From contig QLIY01000415.1 of assembly GCA_003260075.1 (NCBI GenBank), positions 62,001-126,000 of the forward strand: a DNA stretch of 64,000 nucleotides, in the 5' to 3' direction. The notes under the pieces were generated by a model. That model made no database searches. It was not told the DNA's origin and saw only the letters and a list, made by a program, of their open reading frames with translations. Positions 36,501 to 44,125 of this stretch are shown piece after piece. This stretch comes from Phallusia mammillata (lineage: Eukaryota > Chordata > Ascidiacea > Phlebobranchia > Ascidiidae). The stretch's first letter is position 1. Every line of letters starts with the position of its first letter. Position numbers and translations under genes: made by a program.

Positions 36501-36905
36501 GCTAAGCTTGCGTAGCTCACTAGGCACAGTTTGGCTCCCGGAAAGACTCTTGTCGTGGGTTCGAATCCCAGCGCATTTAGTCTACGCCTTGCTATATGGA
36601 AATTCTTGGTGACCGGCTGATTCGGTATAACGTCTTCAACGGCACTGGCGTACTATAAAATTTACATCCTTTTTTGAGTATTGCACACTTGTACGCAAAC
36701 TTACCATTTTGGGCATTGTAGTGTTGAAACTGAACCCAAACGCCTATTGGAGTCTACAACCCAGGCGGCCACAGTTACCAATGGTGTTGGAAAGAGGAAT
36801 ATGCCGCCTACACCACCACCGATTCCAGAGAAACCCCATGAAATGAAAGTCCGCTTCCCTTCTTATACCAAAGCAAAACCCGCCAACGGAACGGCCAGGA
36901 TGTAA
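4486..36905 (+). CDS. Chitin synthase gene A, 32 exons, complete
   Basis: Multi-pass plasma-membrane glycosyltransferase (GT2 family) that polymerises UDP-N-acetylglucosamine into chitin and extrudes it. I built the model from GT-AG sites, open frames and comparison with gene B. The 32 exons sum to 4680 nt (1559 residues plus stop) and every junction phase agrees. Order: hydrophilic N-terminus (1-80), about nine membrane segments (83-510), catalytic core with CATMWHE (596-602), DGD (752-754), EDRW (856-859) and QRRRW (893-897), five membrane segments, SWGTRE (1075-1080), a Cys-containing charged linker, two C-terminal membrane segments (about 1335-1395) and a proline-rich tail. This is the known plan and usual length of animal chitin synthases. 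Gene B follows in the same orientation about 7.9 kb downstream. Exon 28 is present twice at a poly-C joint; the model uses the first copy. Exon 1 is the least certain part. Confidence 0.9.
4728..5053. mobile_element. Foldback element with interleaved inverted repeats
   Basis: Flanked by the 13-bp direct repeat TTTGTTGGAAAAG. Two pairs of inverted arms interleave as A-C-A'-C': A at 4741-4815 pairs with 4938-5011, and C at 4909-4937 pairs with 5012-5040. Ends 80 bp before gene A exon 2. A 162-codon frame across it is a by-product. Confidence 0.7.
5135..5204 (+). CDS. Gene A exon 2
   Basis: Acceptor TTTGTGCAG|ATGAAA, donor GATGATGA|GTAAGT. Phase 1 in, phase 2 out, residues 28-50, acidic (ends SNDDE). 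The earlier AG at 5117 would run into a stop, which decides this acceptor. Same phases as gene B exon 2. Confidence 0.65.
5969..6110 (+). pseudogene. Decayed Ty3/Gypsy-type RNase H fragment
   Basis: In one frame: EQEKS..Q.KELL, two stop codons, then LPDLQKPFDLRTDALNKRLG, the typical start of the RNase H domain of Ty3/Gypsy polyproteins. Lies in gene A intron 2. The similarity fades after about 6110. Confidence 0.65.
6590..6945. repeat. Dispersed repeat related to 57.1 kb
   Basis: Shares TATAAAACG..CTTGATTCGG..CTGACTTT and GGGCCC/CAGGCCCG blocks with 57085-57310. Class unknown. Confidence 0.4.
8987..9207. repeat. Direct duplication with G10 joint
   Basis: 8987-9091 and 9103-9207 are nearly identical; G at 9092-9101. 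In gene A intron 2. Confidence 0.85.
9678..9866. mobile_element. MITE family 2 copy
   Basis: Inverted ends of the type TTAAACCTTGGTTAA / TTAACCGACGTTTAC, about 189 bp. Repeated in the second block at 10490-10677. Confidence 0.6.
10490..10677. mobile_element. MITE family 2 copy (second block)
   Basis: Near-identical to 9678-9866; probably the same locus represented twice. Confidence 0.6.
11932..12144. mobile_element. hAT-type non-autonomous element
   Basis: 213 bp, ends CAGTAGTTCTCAAACT / AGTTTGAGAACCGCTG, flanked by the 8-bp duplication CCCTAGGG. Internal GCGTCGC repeats. Confidence 0.85.
12178..12226. repeat. Short palindromic MITE family 2 copy
   Basis: Palindrome GTAAACCTCGGTTAAACCGG, 8-nt loop, then its near complement: ends only, body deleted. 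Confidence 0.65.
12953..13115 (+). CDS. Gene A exon 3, first membrane segment
   Basis: Polypyrimidine tract then CAG|TGTAAAC; donor AGCAAG|GTAAAT. Residues 51-105, ending in a hydrophobic stretch (FKYISVILCCAIVLVGGV). Gene B exon 3 has the same phases and a matching SKFF.KLFK segment. Confidence 0.85.
13704..13794. repeat. Two tandem 45-bp units in gene A intron 3
   Basis: Unit starting CGAAACATCGGCAAAACCAA repeats twice with small changes. Confidence 0.7.
13861..14061 (+). CDS. Gene A exon 4, membrane segment
   Basis: 201 nt, phase 0 to 0, residues 106-172. Strongly conserved with gene B exon 4 (GNGAKVYEGT, DHDVIRVWSYIILLCMLL). The 3' two-fifths is copied again at 14130-14272. Confidence 0.92.
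14130..14272 (+). pseudogene. Partial copy of gene A exon 4 and its donor
   Basis: Repeats 13976-14118 (3' part of exon 4 plus intron) with a few changes, after 11 G at 14119-14129. It has the donor but no acceptor, so it cannot be an exon by itself. Confidence 0.7.
15970..16191 (+). CDS. Gene A exon 5, two membrane segments
   Basis: 222 nt, phase 0 to 0, residues 173-246. Acceptor TTGTTGCAG|GGGGGC, donor GCTTTT|GTAAGT. Contains the conserved GEGI.FIKVLPYLDAT stretch shared with gene B. Confidence 0.92.
16594..16729 (+). CDS. Gene A exon 6, membrane segment
   Basis: Residues 247-291, phase 0 to 1, acceptor TTGGGCAG|ATTTTG. Carries GGLVSCFSGLFTP, an Asn-rich loop and NYTYVWTF. Loop length differs from gene B (45 versus 49 codons). 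Confidence 0.9.
16815..16880 (-). repeat. tRNA-like SINE fragment
   Basis: On the - strand GTGGGTTCAAATCCCACCAC forms a T-arm; the D-arm half is not tRNA-like. Likely a SINE remnant in gene A intron 6. Confidence 0.4.
17311..17611 (+). CDS. Gene A exon 7, membrane segments
   Basis: Residues 292-391, phase 1 to 2. Contains SLRYWENFV and VGFTFLVIVVLEKETYAS, matching gene B exon 7. The acceptor (TTTTGAAG|GT) has a poor pyrimidine tract; the upstream part of the longer open frame (from 17151) is intron. Confidence 0.88.
18042..18253 (+). CDS. Gene A exon 8, two membrane segments
   Basis: Residues 392-462, phase 2 to 1. Shares FFFGRVACLTLIQR and LINFVG with gene B exon 8; donor GTTG|GTATGT. Confidence 0.9.
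18670..18841 (+). CDS. Gene A exon 9, last N-terminal membrane segment
   Basis: Residues 463-519, phase 1 to 2. Carries YVDWN and a hydrophobic stretch VIVGLILGWLGKILVTTFIW. Gene B is seven codons longer in the loop. Confidence 0.9.
19141..19434. mobile_element. Long-TIR MITE with 9-bp target duplication
   Basis: 294 bp; inverted ends of about 50 bp start GGTAGAGCTACTAACACGAT and are nearly perfect. Flanked by TTGACAAAT on both sides. A 9-bp duplication with long inverted ends fits a Mutator-like derivative. In gene A intron 9. Confidence 0.8.
19493..19740. repeat. Direct duplication with G10 joint
   Basis: 19493-19612 and 19621-19740 near-identical; G at 19613-19622. In gene A intron 9, 58 bp after the long-TIR MITE. 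Confidence 0.85.
19918..20064 (+). CDS. Gene A exon 10
   Basis: Residues 520-568, phase 2 to 2. Cytosolic after the membrane block: TEVLFVKA.YGGP.IDQALMLNRRQFE, shared with gene B, then a variable charged segment. The donor GA|GTAGGG overlaps an in-frame TAG that only matters if unspliced. Confidence 0.88.
20130..20178. repeat. MITE family 2 terminus
   Basis: AATCCGGCTTACCCGAATCC and ATTAACCGAGGTTTACTG, one end of the family, in gene A intron 10. Confidence 0.5.
20377..20499. repeat. SINE-tail copy bounded by two G runs
   Basis: G11 (20377-20387), a copy of 20709-20810, then G10 (20490-20499), 54 bp before exon 11: a piece from after exon 11 placed before it. Confidence 0.8.
20554..20694 (+). 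CDS. Gene A exon 11, CATMWHE motif
   Basis: Residues 569-615, phase 2 to 2. Contains CATMWHET at 596-603 and QEMTQILTS, hallmarks of the start of the animal chitin synthase catalytic domain. Flanked on both sides by copies of a SINE-derived block. Confidence 0.93.
20709..20810 (+). repeat. SINE tail fragment in gene A intron 11
   Basis: AATGGGCCTGACATACTG to GCTTATTCCTGTTATGA, the 3' part of the SINE family, 15 bp after exon 11. Copied at 20388-20489 between two G runs. Confidence 0.6.
20882..21052 (+). CDS. Gene A exon 12, catalytic core
   Basis: 171 nt, residues 616-672, phase 2 to 2. Contains RLDKDH and FEVHVMFDDAME, conserved in the family near the UDP-sugar binding site. Confidence 0.92.
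21500..21628 (+). CDS. Gene A exon 13, catalytic core
   Basis: Residues 673-715, phase 2 to 2. Contains TPYGGKL.FTLPHGN and HLKDKEKIR, shared almost unchanged with gene B. Confidence 0.92.
21714..21922 (+). CDS. Gene A exon 14, DGD motif
   Basis: 209 nt, residues 716-785, phase 2 to 1. Contains HRKRWSQCMYMYY, ALDGDVDFQP (DGD at 752-754, expected to bind the metal and UDP) and GAACGRIHPTG. Confidence 0.95.
22445..22651 (+). CDS. Gene A exon 15, catalytic core
   Basis: 207 nt, residues 786-854, phase 1 to 1. Contains GPVVWFQKFEYA.GHW and CSPGCFSMFR, the acceptor-side core of the enzyme. Confidence 0.95.
22850..22973 (+). CDS. Gene A exon 16, EDRW and QRRR
   Basis: Residues 855-895, phase 1 to 2. 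Has GEDRW, where the Asp is the presumed general base, and the start of QRRRW. The acceptor GTTAAAG|GTG is weak, but gene B has the same junction with a good TTTAG. Confidence 0.92.
23196..23298 (+). CDS. Gene A exon 17, end of QRRRW
   Basis: 103 nt, residues 896-930, phase 2 to 0. The Arg codon is split across the intron, then WGPSTMANILDIL, the processivity motif region. Confidence 0.92.
23938..24427. mobile_element. hAT-type non-autonomous element in gene A intron 17
   Basis: 490 bp, ends CAGGGGTTCCCAACC / GGCTGGGAACCCCTG, 8-bp duplication ATTTAAAG on both sides. Interrupted by a G10 joint at 24300. Confidence 0.85.
24467..24634 (+). CDS. Gene A exon 18, membrane segments
   Basis: 168 nt, residues 931-986, phase 0 to 0. 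Two hydrophobic segments ending VILCYTT. Starts 32 nt after the target-site copy of a hAT-type element. Confidence 0.92.
24958..25045 (+). CDS. Gene A exon 19, membrane segment
   Basis: 88 nt, residues 987-1015, phase 0 to 1; one long hydrophobic helix (ILTIIYALVMLAVMVILI). Confidence 0.9.
25658..25811 (+). CDS. Gene A exon 20, membrane segments
   Basis: 154 nt, residues 1016-1066, phase 1 to 2. Contains FTGIVHP.E and LCVPSAFIFLMVY, conserved before SWGTRE in chitin synthases. Confidence 0.93.
26321..26405 (+). CDS. Gene A exon 21, SWGTRE motif
   Basis: 85 nt, residues 1067-1095, phase 2 to 0. SLTNMNNVSWGTRE places the family signature at 1075-1080. Confidence 0.95.
26574..26814 (+). CDS. 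Gene A exon 22, cysteine-containing linker
   Basis: 241 nt, residues 1096-1175, phase 0 to 1. Cytosolic linker with CGLCNICSCSIG (possibly metal-binding, unproven) followed by a Lys/Arg-rich tail. The donor CACAGG|GTTGGT is weak, chosen because it alone keeps exon 23 open. Confidence 0.75.
27077..27194 (+). CDS. Gene A exon 23
   Basis: 118 nt, residues 1176-1214, phase 1 to 2; basic, low-complexity linker containing VKQMKKWISQVG. The following intron holds the G run and the minisatellite. Confidence 0.8.
27439..27514. repeat. 76-nt G run
   Basis: Uninterrupted run of 76 G in gene A intron 23. Open frames through it (poly-Gly, poly-Pro) are meaningless. Run length in real DNA is uncertain. 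Confidence 0.95.
27640..29850. repeat. 17-bp minisatellite in gene A intron 23
   Basis: About 130 tandem copies of TTCACTTAATAGCATAA over 2.2 kb. The core (about 28470-29150) is nearly perfect, while both flanks carry variants (AATCGCATA, AGTTCAC, ATTTCAC). It begins about 125 bp after the 76-nt G run. Confidence 0.95.
29910..30217 (-). pseudogene. Frameshifted small basic protein of the same viral-like element
   Basis: Two overlapping antisense frames (30023-30217 and 29910-30107) look like one short basic protein broken by a frameshift. The first part has CIYECCYNILK, the second a Lys/Arg-rich stretch and a hydrophobic glycine-containing end. Small proteins of this kind accompany the packaging ATPase in Polinton-like elements. 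Family identity is inference. Confidence 0.4.
30266..30622 (-). pseudogene. Fragment of a Polinton/adintovirus-like packaging ATPase
   Basis: A 118-codon open frame antisense in gene A intron 23. It resembles the C-terminal part of the FtsK/HerA-type packaging ATPases of viral-like DNA elements found in many aquatic invertebrate genomes. Shared features are a YRTNSL stretch, HYLIVLNPGDATQI, KQIFPG, and a TPDKYRFR-like end. The Walker A/B half is missing, so it is a dead fragment. The assignment rests on recalled family patterns. The neighbouring frame at 29910-30217 supports it. Confidence 0.5.
30761..30857 (+). CDS. Gene A exon 24
   Basis: 97 nt, residues 1215-1247, phase 2 to 0; hydrophilic linker ending GDELTEDQAH. 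Confidence 0.78.
30976..31294. mobile_element. hAT-type non-autonomous element in gene A intron 24
   Basis: 319 bp, ends CAGTGGTTCTCAA / TTAAGAACCACTG, flanks TCTTAGAG and TCTTCGAG (7 of 8 identical). Confidence 0.75.
31342..31472 (+). CDS. Gene A exon 25
   Basis: 131 nt, residues 1248-1290, phase 0 to 2; acidic, with EGLRWIMDGTFEDA. The donor CGA|GTACGT lies inside a longer open frame. Confidence 0.8.
32057..32157 (+). CDS. Gene A exon 26
   Basis: 101 nt, residues 1291-1324, phase 2 to 1. PPDERKFWKYLIEQYLEPL is characteristic of the region before the two C-terminal helices of animal chitin synthases. Confidence 0.88.
32235..32371 (+). CDS. Gene A exon 27, C-terminal helix 1
   Basis: 137 nt, residues 1325-1370, phase 1 to 0. 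LRNKMSGAYFFANALWIVLN is the first C-terminal membrane segment. Confidence 0.9.
32913..32992 (+). CDS. Gene A exon 28, C-terminal helix 2 (copy 1)
   Basis: 80 nt, residues 1371-1396, phase 0 to 2; ends QFICMLVHR. A second copy with intact splice sites is at 33705-33784. Using both in one transcript would hit a stop in the second copy, so only one can be used. Confidence 0.85.
33705..33784 (+). CDS. Gene A exon 28 (copy 2, alternative or allelic)
   Basis: Same length, phases and splice sites as 32913-32992, with one Val-to-Ile change in the helix. It lies in a duplicated block of about 780 bp joined by ten C. Could be a mutually exclusive exon, but allelic sequence placed side by side is more likely. 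Confidence 0.55.
34275..34362 (+). CDS. Gene A exon 29
   Basis: 88 nt, residues 1397-1426, phase 2 to 0. WSTALHVLASTPL continues the conserved post-helix region. Its last 28 nt and donor are copied at 34445-34474. Confidence 0.88.
34335..34545. repeat. Duplication with C10 joint, carrying exon 29 end
   Basis: 34335-34434 and 34445-34545; C at 34435-34444. Copies the last part of exon 29 and its donor. Confidence 0.8.
34997..35082 (+). CDS. Gene A exon 30
   Basis: 86 nt, residues 1427-1454, phase 0 to 2; Ser/Arg-rich cytosolic tail, no recognised motif. Confidence 0.75.
35907..36038 (+). CDS. Gene A exon 31
   Basis: 132 nt, residues 1455-1498, phase 2 to 2; acidic tail with two tyrosine-containing acidic stretches (YEPDGEYDDVIE, EEIYSSV). 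Confidence 0.78.
36270..36660 (+). mobile_element. tRNA-derived SINE, same family
   Basis: Carries GCGTAGCTCACTAGGCACAG and box B GGGTTCGAATCCCAGCGC at 36506-36575, preceded by the tail-like AATGGGCCTGG...AGCATAGACGCTTC block. In gene A intron 31, older than the 45.5-kb copy. Confidence 0.65.
36722..36905 (+). CDS. Gene A exon 32 (stop codon)
   Basis: 184 nt, residues 1499-1559 and TAA at 36903-36905. Contains PPTPPPIPEKP, a proline-rich stretch of the SH3-ligand kind. The acceptor GCATTGTAG has no strong pyrimidine tract. Confidence 0.78.
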
Positions 36906-37196
36906 AATTGACATGTAACGAGTTTTTTGGGTTTGCTTTCCGAAAAGGACATTTCATTTCTGTTGTTTTTCTATTTTATTTCGCAGCTAGTCCATTACGT
37001 TTGGCATAAAATGCTTATAGCTTGCTATAGAACTTTCACAGCAGTGCAGTTTATTGCTTTTTACTCTGGAATATATCCCGTCCCAAAACTAGCGTTTTCC
37101 TGGATAGTTGCATGTTGCAATTGCAGATAAACATTTGTAAGATGTGGTGATAAACTTGATTTATTTAAGAAACCCTTTTACCGAGTCCAGTGGCCA

Positions 37197-37202
37197 AATA
37201 AA
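37197..37202 (+). promoter_or_regulatory. Candidate polyadenylation signal of gene A
   Basis: AATAAA about 290 nt after the gene A stop codon. A second AATAAA lies near 37280. Choice between them is not possible from sequence alone. Confidence 0.4.
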
Positions 37203-40200
37203 AACAAAAATGAACAAAAGTTAAAATAATCAATTCGATTCAGTGAATTGATTGAACGACCCGATATATATGTAGAATTGTAATAAAATTGCAGTAAAAG
37301 CGTGCCTTACAGGTTTCTCGCTATGGCAATCGTGTAAGGAAAATTGGCAACATTTATTTTAAATACTCGAAAACACCATCGTCACATTGATAATTATCAC
37401 ACAAATTAGATAAGGTAAGAATGTTGATATTACACCGATCCATATGCTATAAGTTGTTTATTGCCCTAAAGTTCAACAATTGTGTGTTTGTGGTTGCTTG
37501 TGCTTGATGATTTTATTGTGCTTTTTTCCAAGTTTACGTACTGACGCGAAAAATGTGACATGCAATTTTGCTTAGGCTACTTGCAGTAAAATTATGCTAT
37601 TTACCTCTACGTTGCAATTTGCAAGTTAACAACGAAATCGTACGAGATTTAGGAATCTGTTCAACTTTTAGAAATCGAAGCAATTCAAGGCCAATATTGT
37701 AGTATGGTCTTAAATTTTGCTAATTTTTTTTCGTTTATCCTTTACTGTATTTAAACGCAGTAGGTTTAGAAACTAAATATTGCACTGCAATGAAAAGTGT
37801 TTTACTTTAATACAACATAGAAAAATCCGGATTTTTTGTGTTAATTTTTTATTTGTAATTTTTGAAAATTGAAATACGTAATTTTGTGTTAGTGCAATAT
37901 TTTTGAGTTTATCAAATTCATATTAGTAATTTAATGTTCGAAAAGTAGACAATCAAAAGCATTGTGCTTGAATGTGGTCCGCCAATAAAACATATACACG
38001 CTGCCCCCAACAATATTATGTTGTGTTTCAAATGTATGTTCTAGTGAATTATTTACATGCTTCTAAAATGCATTTAAAATGTTTAACTGACAATTGAAAC
38101 TACACTTCTCTTTTTTGGCATTCTTGTTGCTCTCTTAAATTTCCGGTACTCAAAAAACGTACATTTCTTTCAATCGACTTTTATCTGAATTTTCTTGACT
38201 TAAAGATTATCTGCAAGTAAAATATGTGCTTTTCAATGACACTTGCGTATTGAATATCCGAAAAAGTTAATAATCCTCACGCCAAACCCAGCTTAAAATA
38301 TTCTCTATTACAATAAACTATCCACAAACAGAGATATTACAATTTTGTAAGCATATTTTTGTTCCGAAGTTATTGGTCAATTTTGTACCTACAAACTGAA
38401 CAGAACAATCTGCCCTACACTAAACTAGAGACTTGAAAAGTTAAATATTTTGTTCCTATTGAACAATGTTGACTAAAAATACAACTTCCACAGTTTCTCT
38501 CTATTGACCTAACACAAGACGTTTTCTCAGAAATTGTAAATTGGCTGCTATTGATAGTCTGATCGTCAGTTGTGTACGAGTCGGACCTAGTTGGACCTTG
38601 AACCATCGGTAACAAAAGGCATTCAACAGATTTTTGTTGATATTCCTGCTCTGGTACTCGTTGAATATTATCAGTCACCTGCTTTTGACGTCAATCTCAA
38701 AAAGTGTCTCCAAGTCCAAAACTATACGTTATAGCTTTAAAAATTACTAATACAAAAAAACGTGTTGCTTGGCTTATCAGGCCATCCTATAGTTTCTCAA
38801 AACAACGTCCCATTTTGTCTAGTTTGTGGATTTAGTGTGCCGATTGGTTGTAAAACACAAATACGTATTTTATCAAGTAGCTCAAATTTGGTGAAATAAG
38901 GCATTTTTCGTTCTTTCTCTTCACACGTCTTTGCGTCCTATAACGTTAGCTTCGTCGCTGGACCATCTGTTAGGTATCTGCGTTCGGGCCGAGTTAAATG
39001 GTAAACATTGTCGCAATGAACCTGTATGTGTACAAAGCAAACTAGATTTAGTTTTCGCTCTGTTAAACCGCAGTATTTAATGCGCAAAATATATCAAAGG
39101 CCGATAAAGAACACTAGTTGCGTTATGCAGCCAGTATTTGCTTGTCGTTAAATAATAACGAGCCGGTCGACCTAACAACACTAATATTGACTAAATGTCT
39201 GCGCAGTGTGACAACCCATGGGAAGGGAGACGCTGGCAGGAGTAAAGCCCCGTAAGACTTTGGACTGATAAATGATATTTGAGCATGATTGACGTATTTA
39301 CGTAAATCTCTAAAATTGTCCGTAACTTTACAATACAAGGTGTGGCTTTGTCACACGAAAAGTGTGTTCATATGCTTGTGACAAATATAGCGACAAACCA
39401 TAATAGAAACGTAAAATAGGGATGTTCTGTTTAAATATACTTAGTGATGCAAAAGTCCTTGACCGTCTGTTTCAAGGACCAATATTGTATTCAAGCTATT
39501 GTCGGAGGCTTATTGACTAGCCTTCAAAGCTAAAACCCAATAAAATACTGACAATGCATGCATTAGCCTTTGTTGTGTGGAGGTAATTTGACAGTTTTAC
39601 AAATCATTGTAACTCGCTTTTTACCACACTCGGTATTATTTAGTAAAAATTTGTAATTCACTGGCGCAGTGGTTCTCAACCGTTACTAGTTGGTGCTCCC
39701 CTAAAAGAACCCACAATATCTGTGCCTCCATGTTTAGTATTAAAATGTACAATTCTGTGCCCTACAATTAACAAAGAATAAAAAAGTTTAATGATTGTCG
39801 TCACAAGTGAGGGAATACACTCGTGGTACTACTAGATGGTGAAAGGACCTCGATTCAGAAACGCTGTACTCAATTATCCATTTTTTATTTAACAAGCTGA
39901 CCTTATAGATTTGTGTTTGGTTTCAAAAATGTTCTGGTAGGCTGCAAGAAAAGTGACCCAAACAAGTGATGTTGGTGTAATTTACGTTGTTACACAAAAC
40001 AATGTATTTTGTTGCTTCAAATTTTTACACCTAATTTAACTAATTTATTTAATTTTACTCCACTCCACTTGATTCGCTGGTCCCGTGACTTCGGTATGAC
40101 GTCACAGCCTTGCGTCATCATGTCACAGTATTTACATTGAGCAAACGAAAGTTTCATACCTATGTGTAATTAGCAATTAAATTCCTGTCATAAGTTTAAT

Positions 40201-41208
40201 TAGCAATTAGGTTTTGAAAAAGCATTTAAAACGCAAGGAGTGCAACGTTAGTGACACATTGGTTTAAAAATCATACAACATAGGACACCTTAACTGAAAA
40301 ACACAACTTATTTTTTATTTTAATAGGAAATGTGCCAAACAATAGGCGATGTTGGTGGTACGTGATGTCAGCTTCCTGGTCTGGTTTTTGTATCAATGTT
40401 TGACAGATAGGGAGGCACTCGGTAGAAAATGCCTGCCCCGGTCGATCATTAATTTTAAACATTTCCACGAAATTTGACGTTGTGTTGAAGAAGTTATTAA
40501 TTTATCATTTGTCAGATATTTCAAGGGCAAGTTCAATCGATTATTCCGCTATAAACGTGATGGTTTGATTGATATAATTGATGTGTTTGCTTAGCCAGTG
40601 ATATCAGGACGCTTGGTTGCATGCAGTAAAAATGTTTGTGTTGCGTTCTATCTTGTATTAGGGTCCTATATGAGCCGTGAGCTTTATAGTAAACAGGGAA
40701 ATCCAATCTTATTTCGCAGTAAAGTTTTTAGGTTAGGTTTTCGTGGAATAATCTCCTTGCAAATTAAATAAGTTTATTACATGCATTTTTAGGGTCACAC
40801 TAGACTTAACAACACCGCAATCTGACCAAATGTTTTGTTTGTCGAGTGTTTATTTGTTTTTTGAGTGTCCTTCCTTAACATCAACTTCCTAGTTGCCGGG
40901 CAACGACTGACCACTTGTCATGTCACTTCGAATTCGGCCTCAACTAGTTGTCATTAACAGTCACCTGCTAAAAGCTTTAGTGTCCAGTCTTATAGTAGAT
41001 TGTTTCTTTTGTTACATAACAGAAGGAGCTCAGGTCAAGTTGGAGCTAAACTAATCTATACAGAATTACAGCATCTGTTTACAGCTTGTGGACAAAATAG
41101 CGGTTATGAATCAGTATTGGCTTGATGTGTTACTTGTAGCTTGCATTGGGCTTTAGTTTGTGATAATATTAGGAGGTTACAAGTACAATGGCTGTGCGTA
41201 GGTAAACG

Positions 41209-41412
41209 CTTTGTTTTTGGATTGCTATTTGTTGGTAATATCATAATCTATACACAACCTGGCTATATTTACAGCACTTGCTCTTAATTAACAGCAAAAA
41301 GTCAGTTTGGTAAGGCTGAAACTTTGTTTTTGGATTAGTTTCTGTTGGTAATATCGCAATCTATATACAACCTGGCTAATTTTACAACACTCGCTCTTGA
41401 TTAACAGCAGTA
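41209..41412. repeat. Imperfect 115-bp direct duplication in the intergenic region
   Basis: CTTTGTTTTTGGATT...AACAGCA occurs at about 41209 and 41323 without a G run, so it is an ordinary old duplication. Confidence 0.7.
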
Positions 41413-43227
41413 AGTATTTTTTGGTAAAGTTTAAGCTTTCGCGTGGGTTGATAAGCCTGGCTATTTTGTACACCGTGTTGTATACCATATTGTCGCACGT
41501 TTAAGGCGTAACGGCGTCGGTGACCAGCAATGACGATTATCAACCTAAAAATAACTGCGGCCGCGTGGGCATAAACTGGGCGCTGTCTACTGGCGATTTA
41601 GACAATCCTAATTTAATGCCTAAAGCTAATTTGCGTCTGGGCGCATTTTATAAATGGTGAAGGCCACAAACGCTTGCAATCAGTAAATTGCCTGCGCCGA
41701 AAGCGTGCTTACGTCTGCTTTTGTGCTTGCTGGGTTATGGTATGTCTGTTGACCTGTACTATATTGTACAGGTTACACTTACAGCAATAATGAAGCAAGG
41801 ACATGAAGAAAAATGTGCACATTGTTGTAAGCGTAAACATGTCAGTAAGACTTGAATATTCAGTTAACAAAAGGACAATGTTTGCCCAAATTTTGTTTTA
41901 ATTTGGTCAACACGACGTTTTATTTACTGAATAATAGGACTCCAAACTTGTTAGGTGTCTGTTATACGTGGTTTCTAAAAACTATGCTATTGATTGGCAA
42001 ATATACGTTTTGGCTGGCAATGCTTGCTTTTGCAAGTTTAGGGATACGTTTTTATAATGTAATTTATAGTAGTTTTCAACATTAGAAGTTCGCCAATAAA
42101 ACTGATAGTTTAGTGGCATTTTGTGACCTCAATTACCAAGTTCTAGCGCCCAAAGCTTTTAACGGGCATTTTTGTGTTGTTAGCCAACCGAGACATTGTA
42201 AATATTGCATGCACCTTTCGTATCTAGTTGGAATTACAAGTTAATGATTAAAATTCTGAAAGCATCCACCTAATTAAAGGTTTGATGGAGTTAATGCGAT
42301 GCTTAAACAAAGGTACCTCTGCTAGGTTGAACAGGTGGCAGAAATAGGTTGATTTTTTAATTAGAGGTAGTCTTTTGATTTCGTTTGTATAATTTTTGAC
42401 AATTGAGCAAGTATTAAGGGTCTATTTAATGATACCGACAAAGGAACAGATAGACAATATTTTGTCCGCAACAAAACTTTGCATCCGATATTTATATTAT
42501 GATTAATACGGCATTTTATCACGCCTGATGGATATGGTTTGAAACTGAAAGTGCCTTTCTAACGAAACTTGCCTTTGTAGCCATTTCGATGTTTTATAGA
42601 CGTCGTTGCCTATAATAGCCTAAAGTAAACAAAAGGCTTTTGTTAAACTTACGTTAGGTATTTAACATTATAGCGTGAACATTTTAGCATTTCGGTGTGA
42701 AACAAGTTATTGTGGTGCTTTCCATACTGGGTGAGCTAGTCACGTGAGAAGCTAGCAGCTCATGACTCTTTTGTTAAGTCCACCGTGTTCGCCAATATGG
42801 TTTCGCAAATATGTATTTATGATAAGGGGCAGTGACGCGTCCGATAGGAGGGCTGCTTTTGTTACATTGCTTGTATGTAGCAAAGCGCACTGTCACTGTT
42901 GTAACCAGTTATAGCTGGCAGTATGCTCAATTACACAGCTTCAAAACATGATTTAAGGTATGGAATTTTTGCGGTGATTTCGTTTTCGGAAGAAGGAAAT
43001 TAGTAAACATGTTTGAACTGTGTGCTTAAAAGTTGTATAAAAAAGTAATTTATTTTTCAAACATTTTGATAAAACCTAATTGTCTTCCGAAGTAAAATAA
43101 TGATTGTCAAGCATAAACAGTGGGAATTTGTAGTTTAGTGGCAATTTTGTTCTTAATTAAACTACTTTTCAAGCTTCATGTGTGCTAAAGTAAGATTCTT
43201 TTCTCACGAAGGAGTAATGGTTTAGAG

Positions 43228-44125
43228 CAGGGCTTCCCAAACTGGGGGTCGCGACCCCGGAAGGGGTCGCTTAACAATCTTGAGGGGTCGCAGAGAGCTG
43301 TGCCAATTTCTGCAAAAAGTAATCAATACACTGGCGCGGAGTACGGGGGTGTGAGGGTGCCGCACACCCCCGGCCTTTATCTTTGTATAACGTCAAAATC
43401 GCATCTTTGTTCAAGTTACGTCGGTTTTAAAACGTTTTCAGCCAAGCGCAAACGCGCTTGTACTGACGCTATTGATCGAACAGACGTCGGTTGAAACGCA
43501 ACAATTGCAATTGTTTTAAAATACCCAGGCATTTTAATGCAGCATAAACATGATATATAGAGTTACAAACGTTTAAGCATTGTTTGGCGCAATAACTTTC
43601 TCTGATAAAAAATATGCAATAAATTTCCGATTTTCAAGCAGTGTTAAATATCTGTTTTCAAAGCACTGCAACGGCCTAAACTTGGTTCAAGGTGAGCTCA
43701 GTTTAGGCGTCAACAATACACGATTTGAAACTTGTATTGCTTTTACTTTATTTTCCGCCCTAACAAATTACTTAAAACCTAAGTCGTTGTAAAACTTGCC
43801 GACTCGGTAAATCGTCCTTTACGAACGTGCGTATGTTCTCGACGCACAGCAAACGTTCAAACCACACGAAGAAATTGTGACAAGTGCCCATTTGCAAAAC
43901 AATCTGTCAGAAACTAAGGCTAAAGCACGTAAAAGTTATCGGTGTTTGAACGTGTAAAGTAGTAGACTCCGAGTACCGGTTGTTTTTAGTTTTCGCTCGA
44001 ACTCGGCGTTTCAATAAATACAACAAACGTTTTTTTCGCATTGTTTATCATATTATCCGTGAAGGGTCGCGAAAAATTTAAAGAGATTAAAAGGGGTCGC
44101 GATCAAAAAAGTTTGGGAAGCCCTG
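43228..44125. mobile_element. hAT-type non-autonomous element between the genes
   Basis: 898 bp, ends CAGGGCTTCCCAAACT / AGTTTGGGAAGCCCTG, exact 8-bp duplication GTTTAGAG. GGGGTCGC repeats near both ends. The open frames inside resemble nothing I know. Confidence 0.88.

Noticed and set aside
39668-39868. Another hAT-type MITE
   Set aside because: Left end CAGTGGTTCTCAACC is good, but the right end and target duplication are not convincing.
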